DNA of 64,000 bases from Variovorax sp. PBL-H6 (GTDB lineage Bacteria > Pseudomonadota > Gammaproteobacteria > Burkholderiales > Burkholderiaceae_C), in assembly GCF_901827155.1 (NCBI RefSeq), contig NZ_LR594659.1:2356001-2420000 (forward strand), given 5' to 3'. Of the stretch, positions 1 to 12,558 are shown piece after piece. The notes beneath the pieces are model-generated. The model did not search any database, was not told the DNA's origin, and worked only from the letters and a program-made list of their open reading frames with translations. A program made the position numbers and the translations under genes. The stretch's first letter is position 1; each line of letters opens with the position of its first letter.

Positions 1-1035
1 CCGATGCAGGCGCGCTTCGCGCCGAACACGGTCGAGACCACCTTCCTCTACAACGACCAGACGAAGTCGAAGGCCTACTACGCCTTCCCGATCAAGCAGC
101 AGACGATGCACATCGAGTACTGGAAGGACATGCTGGAGGACGCAGGCTTCAAGGAATCGGACATCCCGACGGCCTGGAAGGAGTACTGGTCCTTCTGGTG
201 CGACAAGGTGCAGCCGGCCGCCCGACAGAAGACCGGCAAGCGTGTCTTCGGCATCGGCATGCCGATGGGCGTCGACTCGAGCGACTCCTTCTATTCCTTC
301 CTGACCTTCATGGACGCCTACAACGTCAAGCTGGTCAACGACAGCGGCAAGCTGCTGGTCGATGATCCCCAGGTTCGCACTGGCCTGATCGGCGCCGTCA
401 CCGACTACACCGCGCCGTACACGAAGGGCTGCACGCCGCCGTCGTCCACGAGCTGGAAGGACCCGGACAACAACGTCGCCTTCCACAACAAGACGACGGT
501 GATGACGCACAACGCGACCATCTCGATCGCCGCCAAGTGGCTGGACGACATGAACAACGCCTCGCTCACCCCGGAGCAGCGCGAGGAAGCCAAGAAGAAC
601 TTCACGGAGCGCATCCGCACGGCCGGCTTCCCGAACAAGCCCGATGGCAGCAAGATGGTCTACCGCACCGCGGTGAAGACCGGCGTGGTCTTCAAGGATG
701 CCAAGAACAAGCAGCGCGCCAAGGAGTTCGTGACCTTCCTGCTGCAGGAGGAAAATCTCACGCCCTACGTCGAGGGGTCGCTGGGCCGCTGGTTCCCGGT
801 GACCAAGGCCGGCCAGGCGCGTGACTTCTGGAAGGCCGATCCGCATCGCCAGTCGGTGTTCAACCAGTACGCCGCCGGCACCGTGCCCTTCGAATTCACC
901 AAGAACTACAAGTTCACCATCCTCAACAACGAGAACGTGTGGGCGAAGGCGATGAACCGCGTCATCAACGACAAGGTGCCGGTGGACAAGGCGGTCGACG
1001 AGATGATCGAGCGCATCAAGACCGTCGCGCGCTGA
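1..1035 (+). CDS. Carbohydrate ABC transporter substrate-binding protein (5' partial)
   Basis: The reading frame is open from base 1, so the start codon and signal peptide lie before the window; 344 codons are visible. The sequence looks like an extracellular solute-binding protein family 1 (sugar-type) protein: aromatic-rich segments, an internal run about a 'tomato-type' lobe of mixed alpha/beta, and a C-terminal Lys-rich helix ending KTVAR. It is followed 28 bases later by two permeases and an ATPase, the standard order of a CUT1 importer, so it should be the periplasmic receptor. The substrate (sugar, polyol or glycerol-phosphate type) cannot be told from sequence. Family confidence is high, substrate unknown. 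Confidence 0.85.
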   Translation, partial: PMQARFAPNTVETTFLYNDQTKSKAYYAFPIKQQTMHIEYWKDMLEDAGFKESDIPTAWKEYWSFWCDKVQPAARQKTGKRVFGIGMPMGVDSSDSFYSFLTFMDAYNVKLVNDSGKLLVDDPQVRTGLIGAVTDYTAPYTKGCTPPSSTSWKDPDNNVAFHNKTTVMTHNATISIAAKWLDDMNNASLTPEQREEAKKNFTERIRTAGFPNKPDGSKMVYRTAVKTGVVFKDAKNKQRAKEFVTFLLQEENLTPYVEGSLGRWFPVTKAGQARDFWKADPHRQSVFNQYAAGTVPFEFTKNYKFTILNNENVWAKAMNRVINDKVPVDKAVDEMIERIKTVAR

Positions 1036-1063
1036 CGCACCCAGAAGAAGAGGCGGCTTCACC

Positions 1064-1945
1064 ATGAGCTCCACCGCAAGCGCCGTGGCCGGCAGCACTG
1101 CTGCCGGGGCCACCCCGGCTGCCGCGCGGCCCGGACGCTGGCAGTTCTGGGGGCGGCTGATGGTCGTGCCCTACCTGCTGGTGTTCGCGGTCTTCGTGCT
1201 TTACCCGGTGTGCTACGGGTTGTGGCTGGCGCGCCATCCGCAGAGCTACGTGCACCTGGTCGAAGATCCGATCTTCTTCCGGTCGGTGATCAACACCTTC
1301 GTGTTCCTGGTCGTGGCGATCAACGTCAAGATGCTGGTGGCGCTGGTGCTCTCGGGCTTCTTCGTGCAATCACGCTGGTGGATCAAGATCCTGGCGGGCA
1401 TCTTCATCCTTCCGTGGGCGATGCCCTCCATCCCGACCATCCTTTCGGTGCGCTTCATGCTCAACCCGGAGTGGGGTGTGATCAACTCCACCATCTTCCG
1501 GCTCACCGGCGCCGACGGCCCCAACTGGCTCAACGATCCGACGCTGGCACTGGGTTTCGCGATGCTGATGCACATCTGGAAGTCGCTGCCCTTCTGGACG
1601 CTGATCCTGGTGGCCGGCCGGCTCGCGATCCCGAGCGAGCAGTACGAGGCGGCCTCGGTCGACGGTGCCACGTCGTGGCAGAAGTTCCGCTTCATCAGCT
1701 GGCCCTCGCTGCGCACGCTCTATCTGACCTCGACCATCCTCTCGATGATCTGGACGCTGGGCGACTTCAACAGCGTCTACCTGCTGACCGGCGGCGGGCC
1801 CGCCGACCTGACGCATGTGCTGGCAACGCTGGGCATCCGTTATCTCAGGCTGGACCAGGTGGACCTGTCGATGGCGTCCATCGTGGTCGCGATGCCCTTG
1901 GTGCTGCCCTTGGTGTACTTCATGATGAAGAGGCTCTCCAAATGA
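1064..1945 (+). CDS. Carbohydrate ABC transporter permease, MalF/UgpA-like
   Basis: A 293-residue polytopic inner-membrane protein. The N-terminal 25 residues are Ala/Thr-rich and cytoplasmic, followed by about six hydrophobic segments. The EAA coupling loop typical of binding-protein-dependent permeases is seen as EQYEAASVDGATSWQKF (about residues 191-207), which docks to the ATPase. Together with the next permease it would form the membrane channel of the importer whose receptor ends at 1035. Its stop codon overlaps the next start (ATGA at 1942), so the two permeases are probably translationally coupled in equal amounts. Confidence 0.9.
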   Translation: MSSTASAVAGSTAAGATPAAARPGRWQFWGRLMVVPYLLVFAVFVLYPVCYGLWLARHPQSYVHLVEDPIFFRSVINTFVFLVVAINVKMLVALVLSGFFVQSRWWIKILAGIFILPWAMPSIPTILSVRFMLNPEWGVINSTIFRLTGADGPNWLNDPTLALGFAMLMHIWKSLPFWTLILVAGRLAIPSEQYEAASVDGATSWQKFRFISWPSLRTLYLTSTILSMIWTLGDFNSVYLLTGGGPADLTHVLATLGIRYLRLDQVDLSMASIVVAMPLVLPLVYFMMKRLSK

Positions 1946-2793
1946 AGCGCCTGACCCTCAAGTCGGTCACGACCGAAGCCAAGCTGCTGCTCATCGGCAT
2001 TCCGGTGCTGCTGTGGACGCTGATCCCGGTCTACCACATGGTGCTGTTCGCGATCTCGCCGCGCGACTCGGCAACGTCGGGGCGGCTCTGGCCCAAGGCG
2101 CCGACGCTGGACAACTTCCGCATCGTCTTCCAGCAGAAGCATTTCTACCTCGACCATTTCTGGGTGCAGCTGGGCAACTCGCTGCTGATTGCTGTCGCGG
2201 TGGGCGTGCTCACGCTCTTCGTCGCAACCACCGCCGCCTTCGCGATCAGCCGGCTCAAGGTACGCGGCGGCCGCACGGTGATGAACATGGCACTGTTCAC
2301 GTACTTCATCCCCGCAGCCTTCCTGGCCGTGCCCATGTACAAGACCATGGGCAACTATGGTCTCCTCAACAGCCAGTGGTCGCTGATCCTTGCAATGGTC
2401 ACCATCGCGTCGCCGTACTGCATCTGGGTGCTCAAGCAGGCTTCGGACAAGCTGCCCTACGAGCTCGACGAAGCCGCGCGCATGGATGGCGCCTCGCCGC
2501 TGCAGCTGTTTCGCCTGGTGTACCTGCCGCTGATGGTGCCTTCGCTGGTGGCGGTCGGCACCTACTCGCTGCTGCTGGCCTGGAACGAGTATCTCTATGC
2601 CTTCCTGCTGCTGTCGAACGACCGCAGCGTCACGCTGGCGGTGGCGCTCGGCAACTTCCTCGCGGCCGATGATTCGCCGTGGGAGCTGCTGATGGCCACC
2701 GGCCTGATCTACGCGCTGCCGCCGGCGGCGATCTACTACGCCTTCAAGCGCTACATGGTGGGCGGCCTCACCGCGGGTGCGGTGAAGAGCTGA
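1942..2793 (+). CDS. Carbohydrate ABC transporter permease, MalG/UgpE-like
   Basis: A 283-residue permease starting at the ATG that overlaps the upstream TGA. The same frame stays open much further upstream, but that part is only a shadow of the first permease. Six hydrophobic segments are visible and the EAA loop reads [17 protein letters not shown] (about residues 174-190). It is the second membrane subunit of the CUT1-type importer. The next gene, the ATPase, begins 22 bases downstream, completing the set receptor, permease, permease, ATPase. Confidence 0.9.
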   Translation: MKRLTLKSVTTEAKLLLIGIPVLLWTLIPVYHMVLFAISPRDSATSGRLWPKAPTLDNFRIVFQQKHFYLDHFWVQLGNSLLIAVAVGVLTLFVATTAAFAISRLKVRGGRTVMNMALFTYFIPAAFLAVPMYKTMGNYGLLNSQWSLILAMVTIASPYCIWVLKQASDKLPYELDEAARMDGASPLQLFRLVYLPLMVPSLVAVGTYSLLLAWNEYLYAFLLLSNDRSVTLAVALGNFLAADDSPWELLMATGLIYALPPAAIYYAFKRYMVGGLTAGAVKS

Positions 2794-2815
2794 AAACGCA
2801 AGGGACGAACATCAC

Positions 2816-3886
2816 ATGGCAGCTGTTTCCTTCCGCAACGTCAAGAAGTCCTTCGGCAAGACGCAGATCATCCAGGGGCTGGGCTTCGATATCGCCGACG
2901 GCGAGTTCGTGGTGCTGGTCGGGCCCTCGGGCTGCGGCAAGTCCACCTTGCTGCGCATGCTGGCGGGCCTGGAGGACATCACCGGCGGCGAGATCATGAT
3001 CGACGGCCGGGTGGTGAACGAACTCGAGTCCAAGGACCGCGACATCGCGATGGTGTTCCAGAGCTATGCGCTCTATCCGCACATGACCGTGGGCGAGAAC
3101 ATGGGCTTCAGCCTGCGCCTGCGCAATGCCGACAAGGGCGTCACCGAGCAGCGCGTGACCGATGCCGCGAAGATCCTCAACCTCGATGCGCTGCTGGCGC
3201 GCTACCCGCGCGAGCTTTCGGGCGGCCAGCGCCAGCGCGTGGCGATGGGGCGCGCGATCGTGCGCGACCCGAAGGTATTCCTGTTCGACGAGCCGCTGTC
3301 CAATCTCGACGCCAAGCTGCGCGTGGCGATGCGTGCCGAGATCAAGGCACTGCACCATCGGCTCAAGACCACCACGGTGTACGTCACGCACGACCAGATC
3401 GAAGCCATGACCATGGCCGATCGCATCGTGGTGATGCACGACGGCATCGTCGAGCAGATCGGCACGCCGCTGGCGCTCTACGACCGGCCCGAGAACCTGT
3501 TCGTGGCGCAGTTCATCGGCTCGCCGGCGATGAATGTGGTCGATGGTGTGCTCCAGCGCAACGGCGAGGGCGCGAGCGTCGAGGCCCATGGCGCGCGCTG
3601 GCCGGCGCCGGCGGCGACGCAGGCGGCCGACGGCCAGCCGGTGCAATACGGCATCCGCCCCGGCGACATCGAGCTGGCCGACGCACGCAGCGGCGTGCCG
3701 GCCCGCGTGATCGTGGTCGAGCCCACCGGCAACGAGACGGAGCTGCTGGTGCAGGTCGGCGAGGCCAAGCTGATCGTCGTGGTGCACGGGCGTGTGCAGG
3801 CCGCCCCGGACGATACGGTCGGCCTGGTCATCAATCCCGACTCCGCGCACCTGTTCGACCGGCAGAGCGGTCGCCGGTTGAACTGA
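2816..3886 (+). CDS. Carbohydrate ABC transporter ATP-binding protein (UgpC/MalK type)
   Basis: A 356-residue ATPase that energises the importer encoded just upstream. Walker [10 protein letters not shown] is at residues 36-44, a Q-loop follows ([11 protein letters not shown]), the signature is LSGGQRQR (about 140-147) and Walker B is VFLFDEP (about 158-164) with the H-loop in [15 protein letters not shown]. The C-terminal 110 residues are the OB/TOBE regulatory region found in MalK and UgpC. It is the last gene of the operon and ends 16 bases before the converging stop of the cyclase gene. No carbohydrate-degrading enzyme lies next to it, so the substrate remains open. Confidence 0.92.
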   Translation: MAAVSFRNVKKSFGKTQIIQGLGFDIADGEFVVLVGPSGCGKSTLLRMLAGLEDITGGEIMIDGRVVNELESKDRDIAMVFQSYALYPHMTVGENMGFSLRLRNADKGVTEQRVTDAAKILNLDALLARYPRELSGGQRQRVAMGRAIVRDPKVFLFDEPLSNLDAKLRVAMRAEIKALHHRLKTTTVYVTHDQIEAMTMADRIVVMHDGIVEQIGTPLALYDRPENLFVAQFIGSPAMNVVDGVLQRNGEGASVEAHGARWPAPAATQAADGQPVQYGIRPGDIELADARSGVPARVIVVEPTGNETELLVQVGEAKLIVVVHGRVQAAPDDTVGLVINPDSAHLFDRQSGRRLN

Positions 3887-3902
3887 AGGCGCCGCGGGGC
3901 CT

Positions 3903-4682
3903 TCAGTCCTCGACCAGCGCGAGCACGCGCAAGGGGCTGCCGGAGCCGTCCTGGATCTTCAGCGGCGCGGCAACGACGAGTGCGCCTGTGGGCGGCAGCT
4001 GGTCGAGGTTCTTCAGGCATTGCAGGCCGTACTTGTTGGCGCCATGCATCAGGGTGTGGCAGGGATAGGGCATCGGCCAGGCGTACGACTGGCCCGCGTC
4101 GGTGTTGATGGTCTCCACGCCAAAGCCGTGCACCTCGCGTTCGCGGATCAGCCACTCCACCGCCTCTTGCGTCGGGCCGGGCGTGTGTGCGCCGTCCTCG
4201 CGCATGTTGACGAAGGCAGCCGGGTCATGGAGCCGCCTGGACCAGTCGGTGCGCAACAGCACCCACGCGCCGGCGGGAATGCGGCCATGCCTGTCCTCCC
4301 ACGCGCGCAGGAAGTCGACGGTGAGCAGCCAGTCGGGGTCTTGTGCCGCCTGCGCACTGGCGTCGATGACCACGGCCGGGGCGATGAAGTTGTCGGGCGC
4401 AATGGTGTCGACGCTGTTGGCCTCGTGGTCCTTGCCCGTGACCCAGTGGACCGGCGCATCGAAGTGGGTGCCGGTGTGTTCGCCGCAGGTGAAGTTGTTC
4501 CAGTACCAGCCCGGCCCGGCCTCGTCGTAGTGCGAGATGCGCTCCACCTTGAAGGCCGAGACCTGCCCGAACTGCGGTGGCAGCTGCAGGGCGGGGAAGT
4601 CCTCGCTCAGGGTATGGGTCAGGTCCACGGTGCGGACCGAGCGGTTGCGCATGGCATGCGCGAGCTGCGCCAGGATGTTCAT
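3903..4682 (-). CDS. Cyclase family protein (kynurenine-formamidase-like metal hydrolase)
   Basis: A 259-residue protein of the cyclase/KynB family (PF04199). The metal-binding motif HTGTHFDAPVHW is at residues 69-80, with a further conserved acidic/His pattern near the C terminus (YPCHTLMHGANKYG). Such enzymes hydrolyse formamides, lactams or related amide bonds with a divalent metal. The start was set at the ATG at 4682, since the frame upstream is non-coding shadow of the RidA gene. It is the last gene of a minus-strand operon with a kynureninase-like PLP enzyme, RidA and a Bug binding protein, which suggests breakdown of an imported N-containing aromatic or cyclic compound. True KynB activity is possible but not proven. 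Confidence 0.85.
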   Translation of the reverse strand: MNILAQLAHAMRNRSVRTVDLTHTLSEDFPALQLPPQFGQVSAFKVERISHYDEAGPGWYWNNFTCGEHTGTHFDAPVHWVTGKDHEANSVDTIAPDNFIAPAVVIDASAQAAQDPDWLLTVDFLRAWEDRHGRIPAGAWVLLRTDWSRRLHDPAAFVNMREDGAHTPGPTQEAVEWLIREREVHGFGVETINTDAGQSYAWPMPYPCHTLMHGANKYGLQCLKNLDQLPPTGALVVAAPLKIQDGSGSPLRVLALVED

Positions 4683-4729
4683 CGAGTCTCCAGTCAACTT
4701 GAAACGAATGTCGGGGGTCGCGCCGCGTC

Positions 4730-5113
4730 TCAGCTGCTGCGCCGCGCGCTCACTTCCAGCTCCACCTTGGCCTCTTCGACGGCCAGCGGACAGCATACGG
4801 TGGTATTGGCCGGGCGGTGGGTCCCGAAGCGGCGCCGCAGCACTTCGCTGACCGCCACGACATCGCTTCGATCCGGCACATAGACGCGCACGCGGACCAC
4901 GTCGTCGAGGCGTGCGCCTGCTTGCGCCAGAGCGGCTTCGATCGTGTCGAGCGCCCGCTCGCACTGCGCTTGCGCGCCGGCCGGGAACTCGCCGGTGGTG
5001 AAATCCTGGCCCACGGTGCCGGAGACCAGGATCCATTCGCCGTCGACGACGGCGCGCGAATAGCCGGCGAGTTCTTCCCAGCGGGAGCCGCTCTGGATGA
5101 ATTGGCGTGCCAA
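4730..5113 (-). CDS. RidA family protein (enamine/imine deaminase-like)
   Basis: A 127-residue Rid (YjgF/YER057c/UK114) protein. The family pattern is visible: SGTVGQD near residue 32, the CERALDTIEAALAQAGARLDDVVRVRVYV helix-strand core, and a C-terminal PANTTVCCPLAVEEAKVELEVSA. The Arg that binds substrate carboxylates in true RidA is replaced in the PANTT region (usually PxRTT), so it may belong to a non-archetypal Rid subgroup. The start is a TTG at 5113 preceded by AGGAGG (5118-5123); there is no ATG in this frame near the domain start. It starts 8 bases after the stop of the Bug gene, inside the same operon. Confidence 0.85.
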   Translation of the reverse strand: MARQFIQSGSRWEELAGYSRAVVDGEWILVSGTVGQDFTTGEFPAGAQAQCERALDTIEAALAQAGARLDDVVRVRVYVPDRSDVVAVSEVLRRRFGTHRPANTTVCCPLAVEEAKVELEVSARRSS

Positions 5114-5121
5114 GCAGCCTC

Positions 5122-6105
5122 CTATTGCGGCTTGAAGCCGGAGTCGCGGATGACCTGGGCCCAATGGCGGCTGGCGTCGGCCACCCATTGCTGGACCTCG
5201 CTGGCGGGCGCCGGCGTCACTTCGTTGCCCATCTTCGCCAGCCGCTCCTGCAGATCGGGTTGCGCCAGCACGGCCTTCATCGCGGCGTCGAACTCCGTGA
5301 CGAACTCGGGCGACAGGCCCTTGGGACCGAAGAAGGCGAGCCACGGGTTCTTGTCGATGCCTTCGAAGCCCAGCTCCTTGAAGGTCGGTATCTCGGGTGC
5401 GATCCGGCTGCGCACGGTGCCCGAGCTGCCGAGGATGCGGACCTTGCCCGCGCGGTGATGCTCGATCAGCTCCGTCATGGAAGCGATGGCGATCGGCACT
5501 TGCCCTGCAAGCAGGTCCTGCACCATCGGCGCTCCGCCCTTGTAGGGGACCGAGTTCATGGTGACCCCGAAGGACTTGCCGATGATGTGGCCGATGAACT
5601 GCGGGACGCTGCCCGCGGCCGGGATGCCGTAGTTGGCTTCGGTCGGTCGGGCCTTGATCCACGCGCCGAGTTCCGGCATCGTCTTGACGCCGGTCGTGGC
5701 GCTCACCGCGAGCACGTTGTAGTAGCTCGCAACGCCTGCCAGGGCAGTGAAATCGGTGACCGGGTTGTAGCCGGCAGCAGCGATGGTGAGCGGCACGATG
5801 ACTTGTGTGTGGTCGATCGACAGCATGATCGTCGAGCCGTCGGGCGGCGCGGCCTTGAGCAGCTGTGCCGCGATCTGGCCGCCGGCGCCCGGCCGGTTCT
5901 CGACGATGAAGACCTGGCCGTTCATGCTCTTGCCGAGCTTCTCGAGGATGGCACGCGCCACGACATCCGTCGCGCCGCCGGGCGGGAAGCCCACCAGCAC
6001 GCGGATCGGGCCGCTGCGCGGCTTCGGATCTGCGGCCAGGGCTGCGGGCATGGCGGGCACGAGCAGGGCAGCGGCGAATGCCTGGCCGAAATGGCGTCGG
6101 TTCAT
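5122..6105 (-). CDS. Bug family tripartite tricarboxylate transporter substrate-binding protein
   Basis: A 327-residue periplasmic binding protein of the Bug/TctC family. The N terminus MNRRHFGQAFAAALLVPAM is a signal peptide with an Arg pair that could be Tat-like, cleaved after ALA. The hallmark VGFPPGGATD (about residues 37-46) and ENRPGAGGQIAA follow, both of which bind the carboxylate of the ligand. No TctA/TctB membrane partner lies nearby, as is usual for the greatly expanded Bug set of beta-proteobacteria. The position between the SRPBCC-like gene and ridA suggests it captures the operon's substrate. The ligand is unknown. Confidence 0.92.
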   Translation of the reverse strand: MNRRHFGQAFAAALLVPAMPAALAADPKPRSGPIRVLVGFPPGGATDVVARAILEKLGKSMNGQVFIVENRPGAGGQIAAQLLKAAPPDGSTIMLSIDHTQVIVPLTIAAAGYNPVTDFTALAGVASYYNVLAVSATTGVKTMPELGAWIKARPTEANYGIPAAGSVPQFIGHIIGKSFGVTMNSVPYKGGAPMVQDLLAGQVPIAIASMTELIEHHRAGKVRILGSSGTVRSRIAPEIPTFKELGFEGIDKNPWLAFFGPKGLSPEFVTEFDAAMKAVLAQPDLQERLAKMGNEVTPAPASEVQQWVADASRHWAQVIRDSGFKPQ

Positions 6106-6125
6106 GGATTTTCCTCCGGGTGGTT

Positions 6126-6599
6126 TCAACGATCGAGGGGGTCGAGCGGGTGGTGCGGCAGCGCCAGGCGGGCCTGGATCAGCAGCACCTCGACCTCGTG
6201 GCAGCGCATGAGCCGAAGCCATCGGGCGTCGTCCATGCCCGGCGTGCGCTCGGCATGCAGGCTGATGCGGCAGCAGGGCGCGTTGCCTTGAGCCTCGACG
6301 GCTTCGATCGGCTCGACCGTGGCGCGAATGCGCGGGCTCAAGGCATCGGGCGCACTGCCGACGTGGTAGACGACTGCCATGCGCGTGTGGTCGGCCACCG
6401 GGCGCACCCAGCTCGGCTGGTCGTCGAAGAGCGAACGGCCGCACACCACGCCTTCGCCGACCGACGCGGTGTCCCAGCAGCCGAGGGCCCAGCGGCCGAG
6501 CTGCAGTCCGTCAACCAGGAACTCGAGGGCGTGCCGCGCGGGCACCTGGCACAGGACCGAGGCGCAATGCGCAGCGGGAAGCTCTTGCGGCAGGGTCAT
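6126..6599 (-). CDS. SRPBCC-like hypothetical protein
   Basis: A 157-residue cytoplasmic protein without signal peptide or membrane segment. The pattern of an N-terminal ARHALEFLVDGLQLGRWALGCWD and later strand-rich sequence resembles the START/SRPBCC (AHSA1, polyketide-cyclase) fold, but similarity is only suggestive. The start ATG at 6599 lies 5 bases after the stop of the PLP enzyme gene, so the two are cotranscribed. Members of this fold bind hydrophobic or aromatic ligands, which would fit a catabolic operon for an aromatic compound. No catalytic residues can be assigned. Confidence 0.65.
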   Translation of the reverse strand: MTLPQELPAAHCASVLCQVPARHALEFLVDGLQLGRWALGCWDTASVGEGVVCGRSLFDDQPSWVRPVADHTRMAVVYHVGSAPDALSPRIRATVEPIEAVEAQGNAPCCRISLHAERTPGMDDARWLRLMRCHEVEVLLIQARLALPHHPLDPLDR

Positions 6600-6604
6600 G
6601 GTGG

Positions 6605-7741
6605 TCAGCGGACCAGGCCCGCCAGGGCACGCAGCGCACCGGTGACGTCCTCGGCGGTGTTGTAGAAGTGCGGAGCGATCCGGATCACGTCGTTGCGCGC
6701 CGAGACCACATAGCCAGCCTCCAGCATCCGTGCCTCGACCTGCGCCGCATCCGGCACGCGGATCGCCGTGTTGGCGCCCTTGGCGGCAGGATCGGGCGGG
6801 CTGGCGACCGTGAGGCCCAGCCGCGCGGCTTCTTCCAGCGCGACCGCGGAGAGCTGGCCCAGGTACTCCTCGATCGCCGGGATGCCTATCTCGTTCAGCA
6901 GCGCCATGCTGGCGCGCGCCACGCTGGCGCACATCATCGGCGGCGTGCCGGTGTTGAAGCGGGCGGCGCCGGCGGCGAAGTCCAGCCCGGCCGGATCGAA
7001 GGCGAAAGGGTTCACGCGGCCGAACCAGCCGGTGACCGTGGGCGTGAGGCGCTGCGCCAGCGCGGGCCGCACGTAGAGGAAGGCGATGCCGGGAATGCCC
7101 AGCAGGTATTTCTGGGCACCGGCTGCCAGGATGTCGACCTCCTGCGCGCGCACATCGATCGCGATCGCGCCGGCAGACTGGTACGCATCGACGAACTGGA
7201 GCGCGCCGTGCTCGCGTGCCTCGCGGCCCGTGGCAGCGATGTCCACGCGCTGGCCGTCGTAGAAGCAAGCGTGCGACACGGACACCAGTGCGGTGTGGCC
7301 ATCGAGGGCGCCGGCGATGCGTTCGGTGGTGTCGCTGCGCCCGGCCTCGGCTTGCACGAAGCGCACCTGCGCACCGCGCGGCGCCTGCGCCAGCCAGACA
7401 TGGCAGAGAGAGGGGAAGTCCAGCGTCGTCGTGACGATCTCGCAGCGATCCGGCTCGAAGCGCAGCGCCGAGGCGATGCTGGAAGCGGCGTCCGAGACGC
7501 TGCCGAGCACGGCGATGTCGTCGGCCTCGGCATGGATCATGCGGGCGAACTCGGCGCGCGCGAGCGCAACCTGGTCCATCCAGTAGCCCCAGTCGGCGCC
7601 GCGCTTCAGCCACACCTCGAGGTATTCGTCGATCGCGCGGCGCACCGGCAAGCTCAGCGCGCTCTGGGAGCAGCTCGACAACTGCACCGTTTGTTCCAGG
7701 ATCGGGAAAAGCTTTCGGTACGATGAAAATGGATGCTTCAT
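6605..7741 (-). CDS. Class V aminotransferase-fold PLP enzyme (kynureninase/desulfurase-like)
   Basis: A 378-residue fold-type I PLP enzyme of the class V group. The Asp that contacts the PLP ring is in the motif VDAYQSAG and the Schiff-base Lys in AAGAQKYLLGIPG (around residues 205-218). The conserved phosphate-contact region GSVSDAASSIASAL is at about 83-96. The start was placed at the ATG at 7741, which begins 32 bases from the divergent regulator start at 7774. It heads the five-gene minus operon ending at 3903. Together with a formamidase-like cyclase and RidA, a kynureninase-like C-C or C-N cleavage is plausible, but cysteine-lyase or isopenicillin-epimerase-like activity is also possible. 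Confidence 0.85.
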   Translation of the reverse strand: MKHPFSSYRKLFPILEQTVQLSSCSQSALSLPVRRAIDEYLEVWLKRGADWGYWMDQVALARAEFARMIHAEADDIAVLGSVSDAASSIASALRFEPDRCEIVTTTLDFPSLCHVWLAQAPRGAQVRFVQAEAGRSDTTERIAGALDGHTALVSVSHACFYDGQRVDIAATGREAREHGALQFVDAYQSAGAIAIDVRAQEVDILAAGAQKYLLGIPGIAFLYVRPALAQRLTPTVTGWFGRVNPFAFDPAGLDFAAGAARFNTGTPPMMCASVARASMALLNEIGIPAIEEYLGQLSAVALEEAARLGLTVASPPDPAAKGANTAIRVPDAAQVEARMLEAGYVVSARNDVIRIAPHFYNTAEDVTGALRALAGLVR

Positions 7742-7773
7742 GGACTTGCCTTGGGCAACAAGGCTTCGAGGTG

Positions 7774-8475
7774 ATGGACAAAAAGGATGCCGGCGCGATG
7801 GCGTCTCCTTCCGCATGGATCGAGCTGCCGCATTTCAGCTGGGAGGCGCTGCTGGCCGAGGACGCACCCACGGTGCGCTTCCGCAAGGGACAGACGCTGT
7901 TCTCGCAGGGCGATGCGGTGAGCCGGGTCCATGTGATCGAAGAGGGCCGCGTGCGGCTGGTGCTGCTGTCGGCCGCGGGCCACGAAAAGCACATGGCCAT
8001 CGTCGGTGCGCATGGCATGGTGGGCGAGTGCAGCGCCTTTCTCGATGGGCGGCACTCGGTGACGGCGGTGGCCTCTTCGGAGGTGCTGGCGCGCCATGTC
8101 GATAGCCGCAGGCTGATGCGCCACATGCAGAGCGACCCGGCCTGCCTGCGACAGGTGCTGTGGCTGATCAGCGTGAAGCTGCGCGTGATCGCGATCCAGA
8201 ACCTGCTGCTGAGCCAAGCCACCGCCGCGCAGCGGGTGGCCCATCACCTGGTGCAGCTGGCCGAGACCTATGGGGAGGCGGCCGAGGCCGAGGGCGGCAT
8301 CGTGATCGGCATCGCCTTTACGCACCAGGAGATGGCCAACATCGCCGGCCTGAGTCGCGTGATGACCTCGAACGTGTTGATCCAGCTGCATGCGCGGGGG
8401 CTGATCGACAAGGTCAAGGCGCATTGCGTGGTCCGTGACATCCAGGGATTGAGGCAGCTTGCCGCGGGGCCATGA
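7774..8475 (+). CDS. Crp/Fnr family transcriptional regulator
   Basis: A 233-residue regulator with an N-terminal cyclic-nucleotide-binding-like beta barrel (KGQTLFSQGDAVSRVHVIEEG) and a C-terminal winged helix with recognition region FTHQEMANIAGLSRVMTSNVL. No Cys cluster for an FeS centre is present, so it is not an FNR-type oxygen sensor. The in-frame GTG at 7771 or the ATG at 7723 could also be starts; ATG 7774 avoids overlap with the divergent gene. Being divergent from the operon ending at 3903, with only 32 bases between starts, it most likely controls that operon. Confidence 0.88.
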   Translation: MDKKDAGAMASPSAWIELPHFSWEALLAEDAPTVRFRKGQTLFSQGDAVSRVHVIEEGRVRLVLLSAAGHEKHMAIVGAHGMVGECSAFLDGRHSVTAVASSEVLARHVDSRRLMRHMQSDPACLRQVLWLISVKLRVIAIQNLLLSQATAAQRVAHHLVQLAETYGEAAEAEGGIVIGIAFTHQEMANIAGLSRVMTSNVLIQLHARGLIDKVKAHCVVRDIQGLRQLAAGP

Positions 8476-8585
8476 TCGGCCCGGCCGCTAGGTACTCCAG
8501 TGAGCCGAGGGCGTCGCTGTCGTACTGGGGGCCAGTCTAGGAAGGCCGCGCAAGGCCGTATGTCAACGGCTTTACAACCGCGCAA

Positions 8586-8610
8586 TGAAAAAGGGCGCCG
8601 TAGCGCCCTT
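8586..8610 (-). terminator. Rho-independent terminator of rhlE
   Basis: A perfect 8-bp stem, 8591-8598 paired with 8603-8610, closes a 4-base loop. On the minus strand it is followed by a run of five T. It lies 23 bases after the rhlE stop codon. Confidence 0.85.
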
Positions 8611-8633
8611 GGAGTGGAATGTGGGTCGACGGC

Positions 8634-10409
<1,776 letters not shown>

Positions 10410-10844
10410 TGAGTTCAAACAAGCGCCTTCCACGGCGCAGTGGTATCGGCCCACCCGGGCGTCTTCGAATGACGTCGGGTCAGTAGGGGCAGATAAGGGT
10501 CAGGAGTGGAGCGAGAGGGGCCTGGGTTTTGGGCCTTCTTCGTCCTCGGCAGAGAGCCGGTGTTGCGGGCAACTGGACCCGGCAACGCCCTGCATTGTCG
10601 CACGACTCGGATGCACCTCTCGAAAACTCGGGTTCATCGGCGTGCCAGGCCCCTGCCGTGCCGGGCCCGGCCGAGCGCTGCGCAGACAGCTTCGAGTTAG
10701 ACTTGCGGTCAGATCCGGTCGGAAATCGCGCTGCAGCAGCAAGCGCATGCCATGCAAGGCTGACTCGCAATCGATCCTCGCGCAAGATCGTTGCCAGGTT
10801 TCCCGGCCACCCCGAGCAGTTCCCATCATCGAACGGACATAGCC
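10410..10844. other. 435-bp divergent intergenic region rhlE/ettA, no gene seen
   Basis: This region must carry the promoters of rhlE (minus) and ettA (plus). I find no reading frame with convincing codon use or ribosome site, no tRNA-like fold, and no long repeat. DEAD-box helicase genes often have long 5' leaders, so an untranslated leader of rhlE near 10410-10500 is plausible but not shown. Confidence 0.5.
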
Positions 10845-12503
<1,659 letters not shown>

Positions 12504-12506
<3 letters not shown>

Positions 12507-12538
12507 AAAAGGCCGGCGTGCGCTGACACCGCCGGCCT
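12504..12538 (-). terminator. Rho-independent terminator of the TAXI gene
   Basis: A 9-bp GC stem (12510-12518 with 12530-12538) is followed on the minus strand by six T. It sits 20 bases downstream of the stop at 12559 and overlaps the ettA stop codon. It lacks a T-run on the plus strand, so termination of ettA would be weaker. Confidence 0.8.
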
Positions 12539-12558
12539 GAGATCCGGATCTGTGGTGA

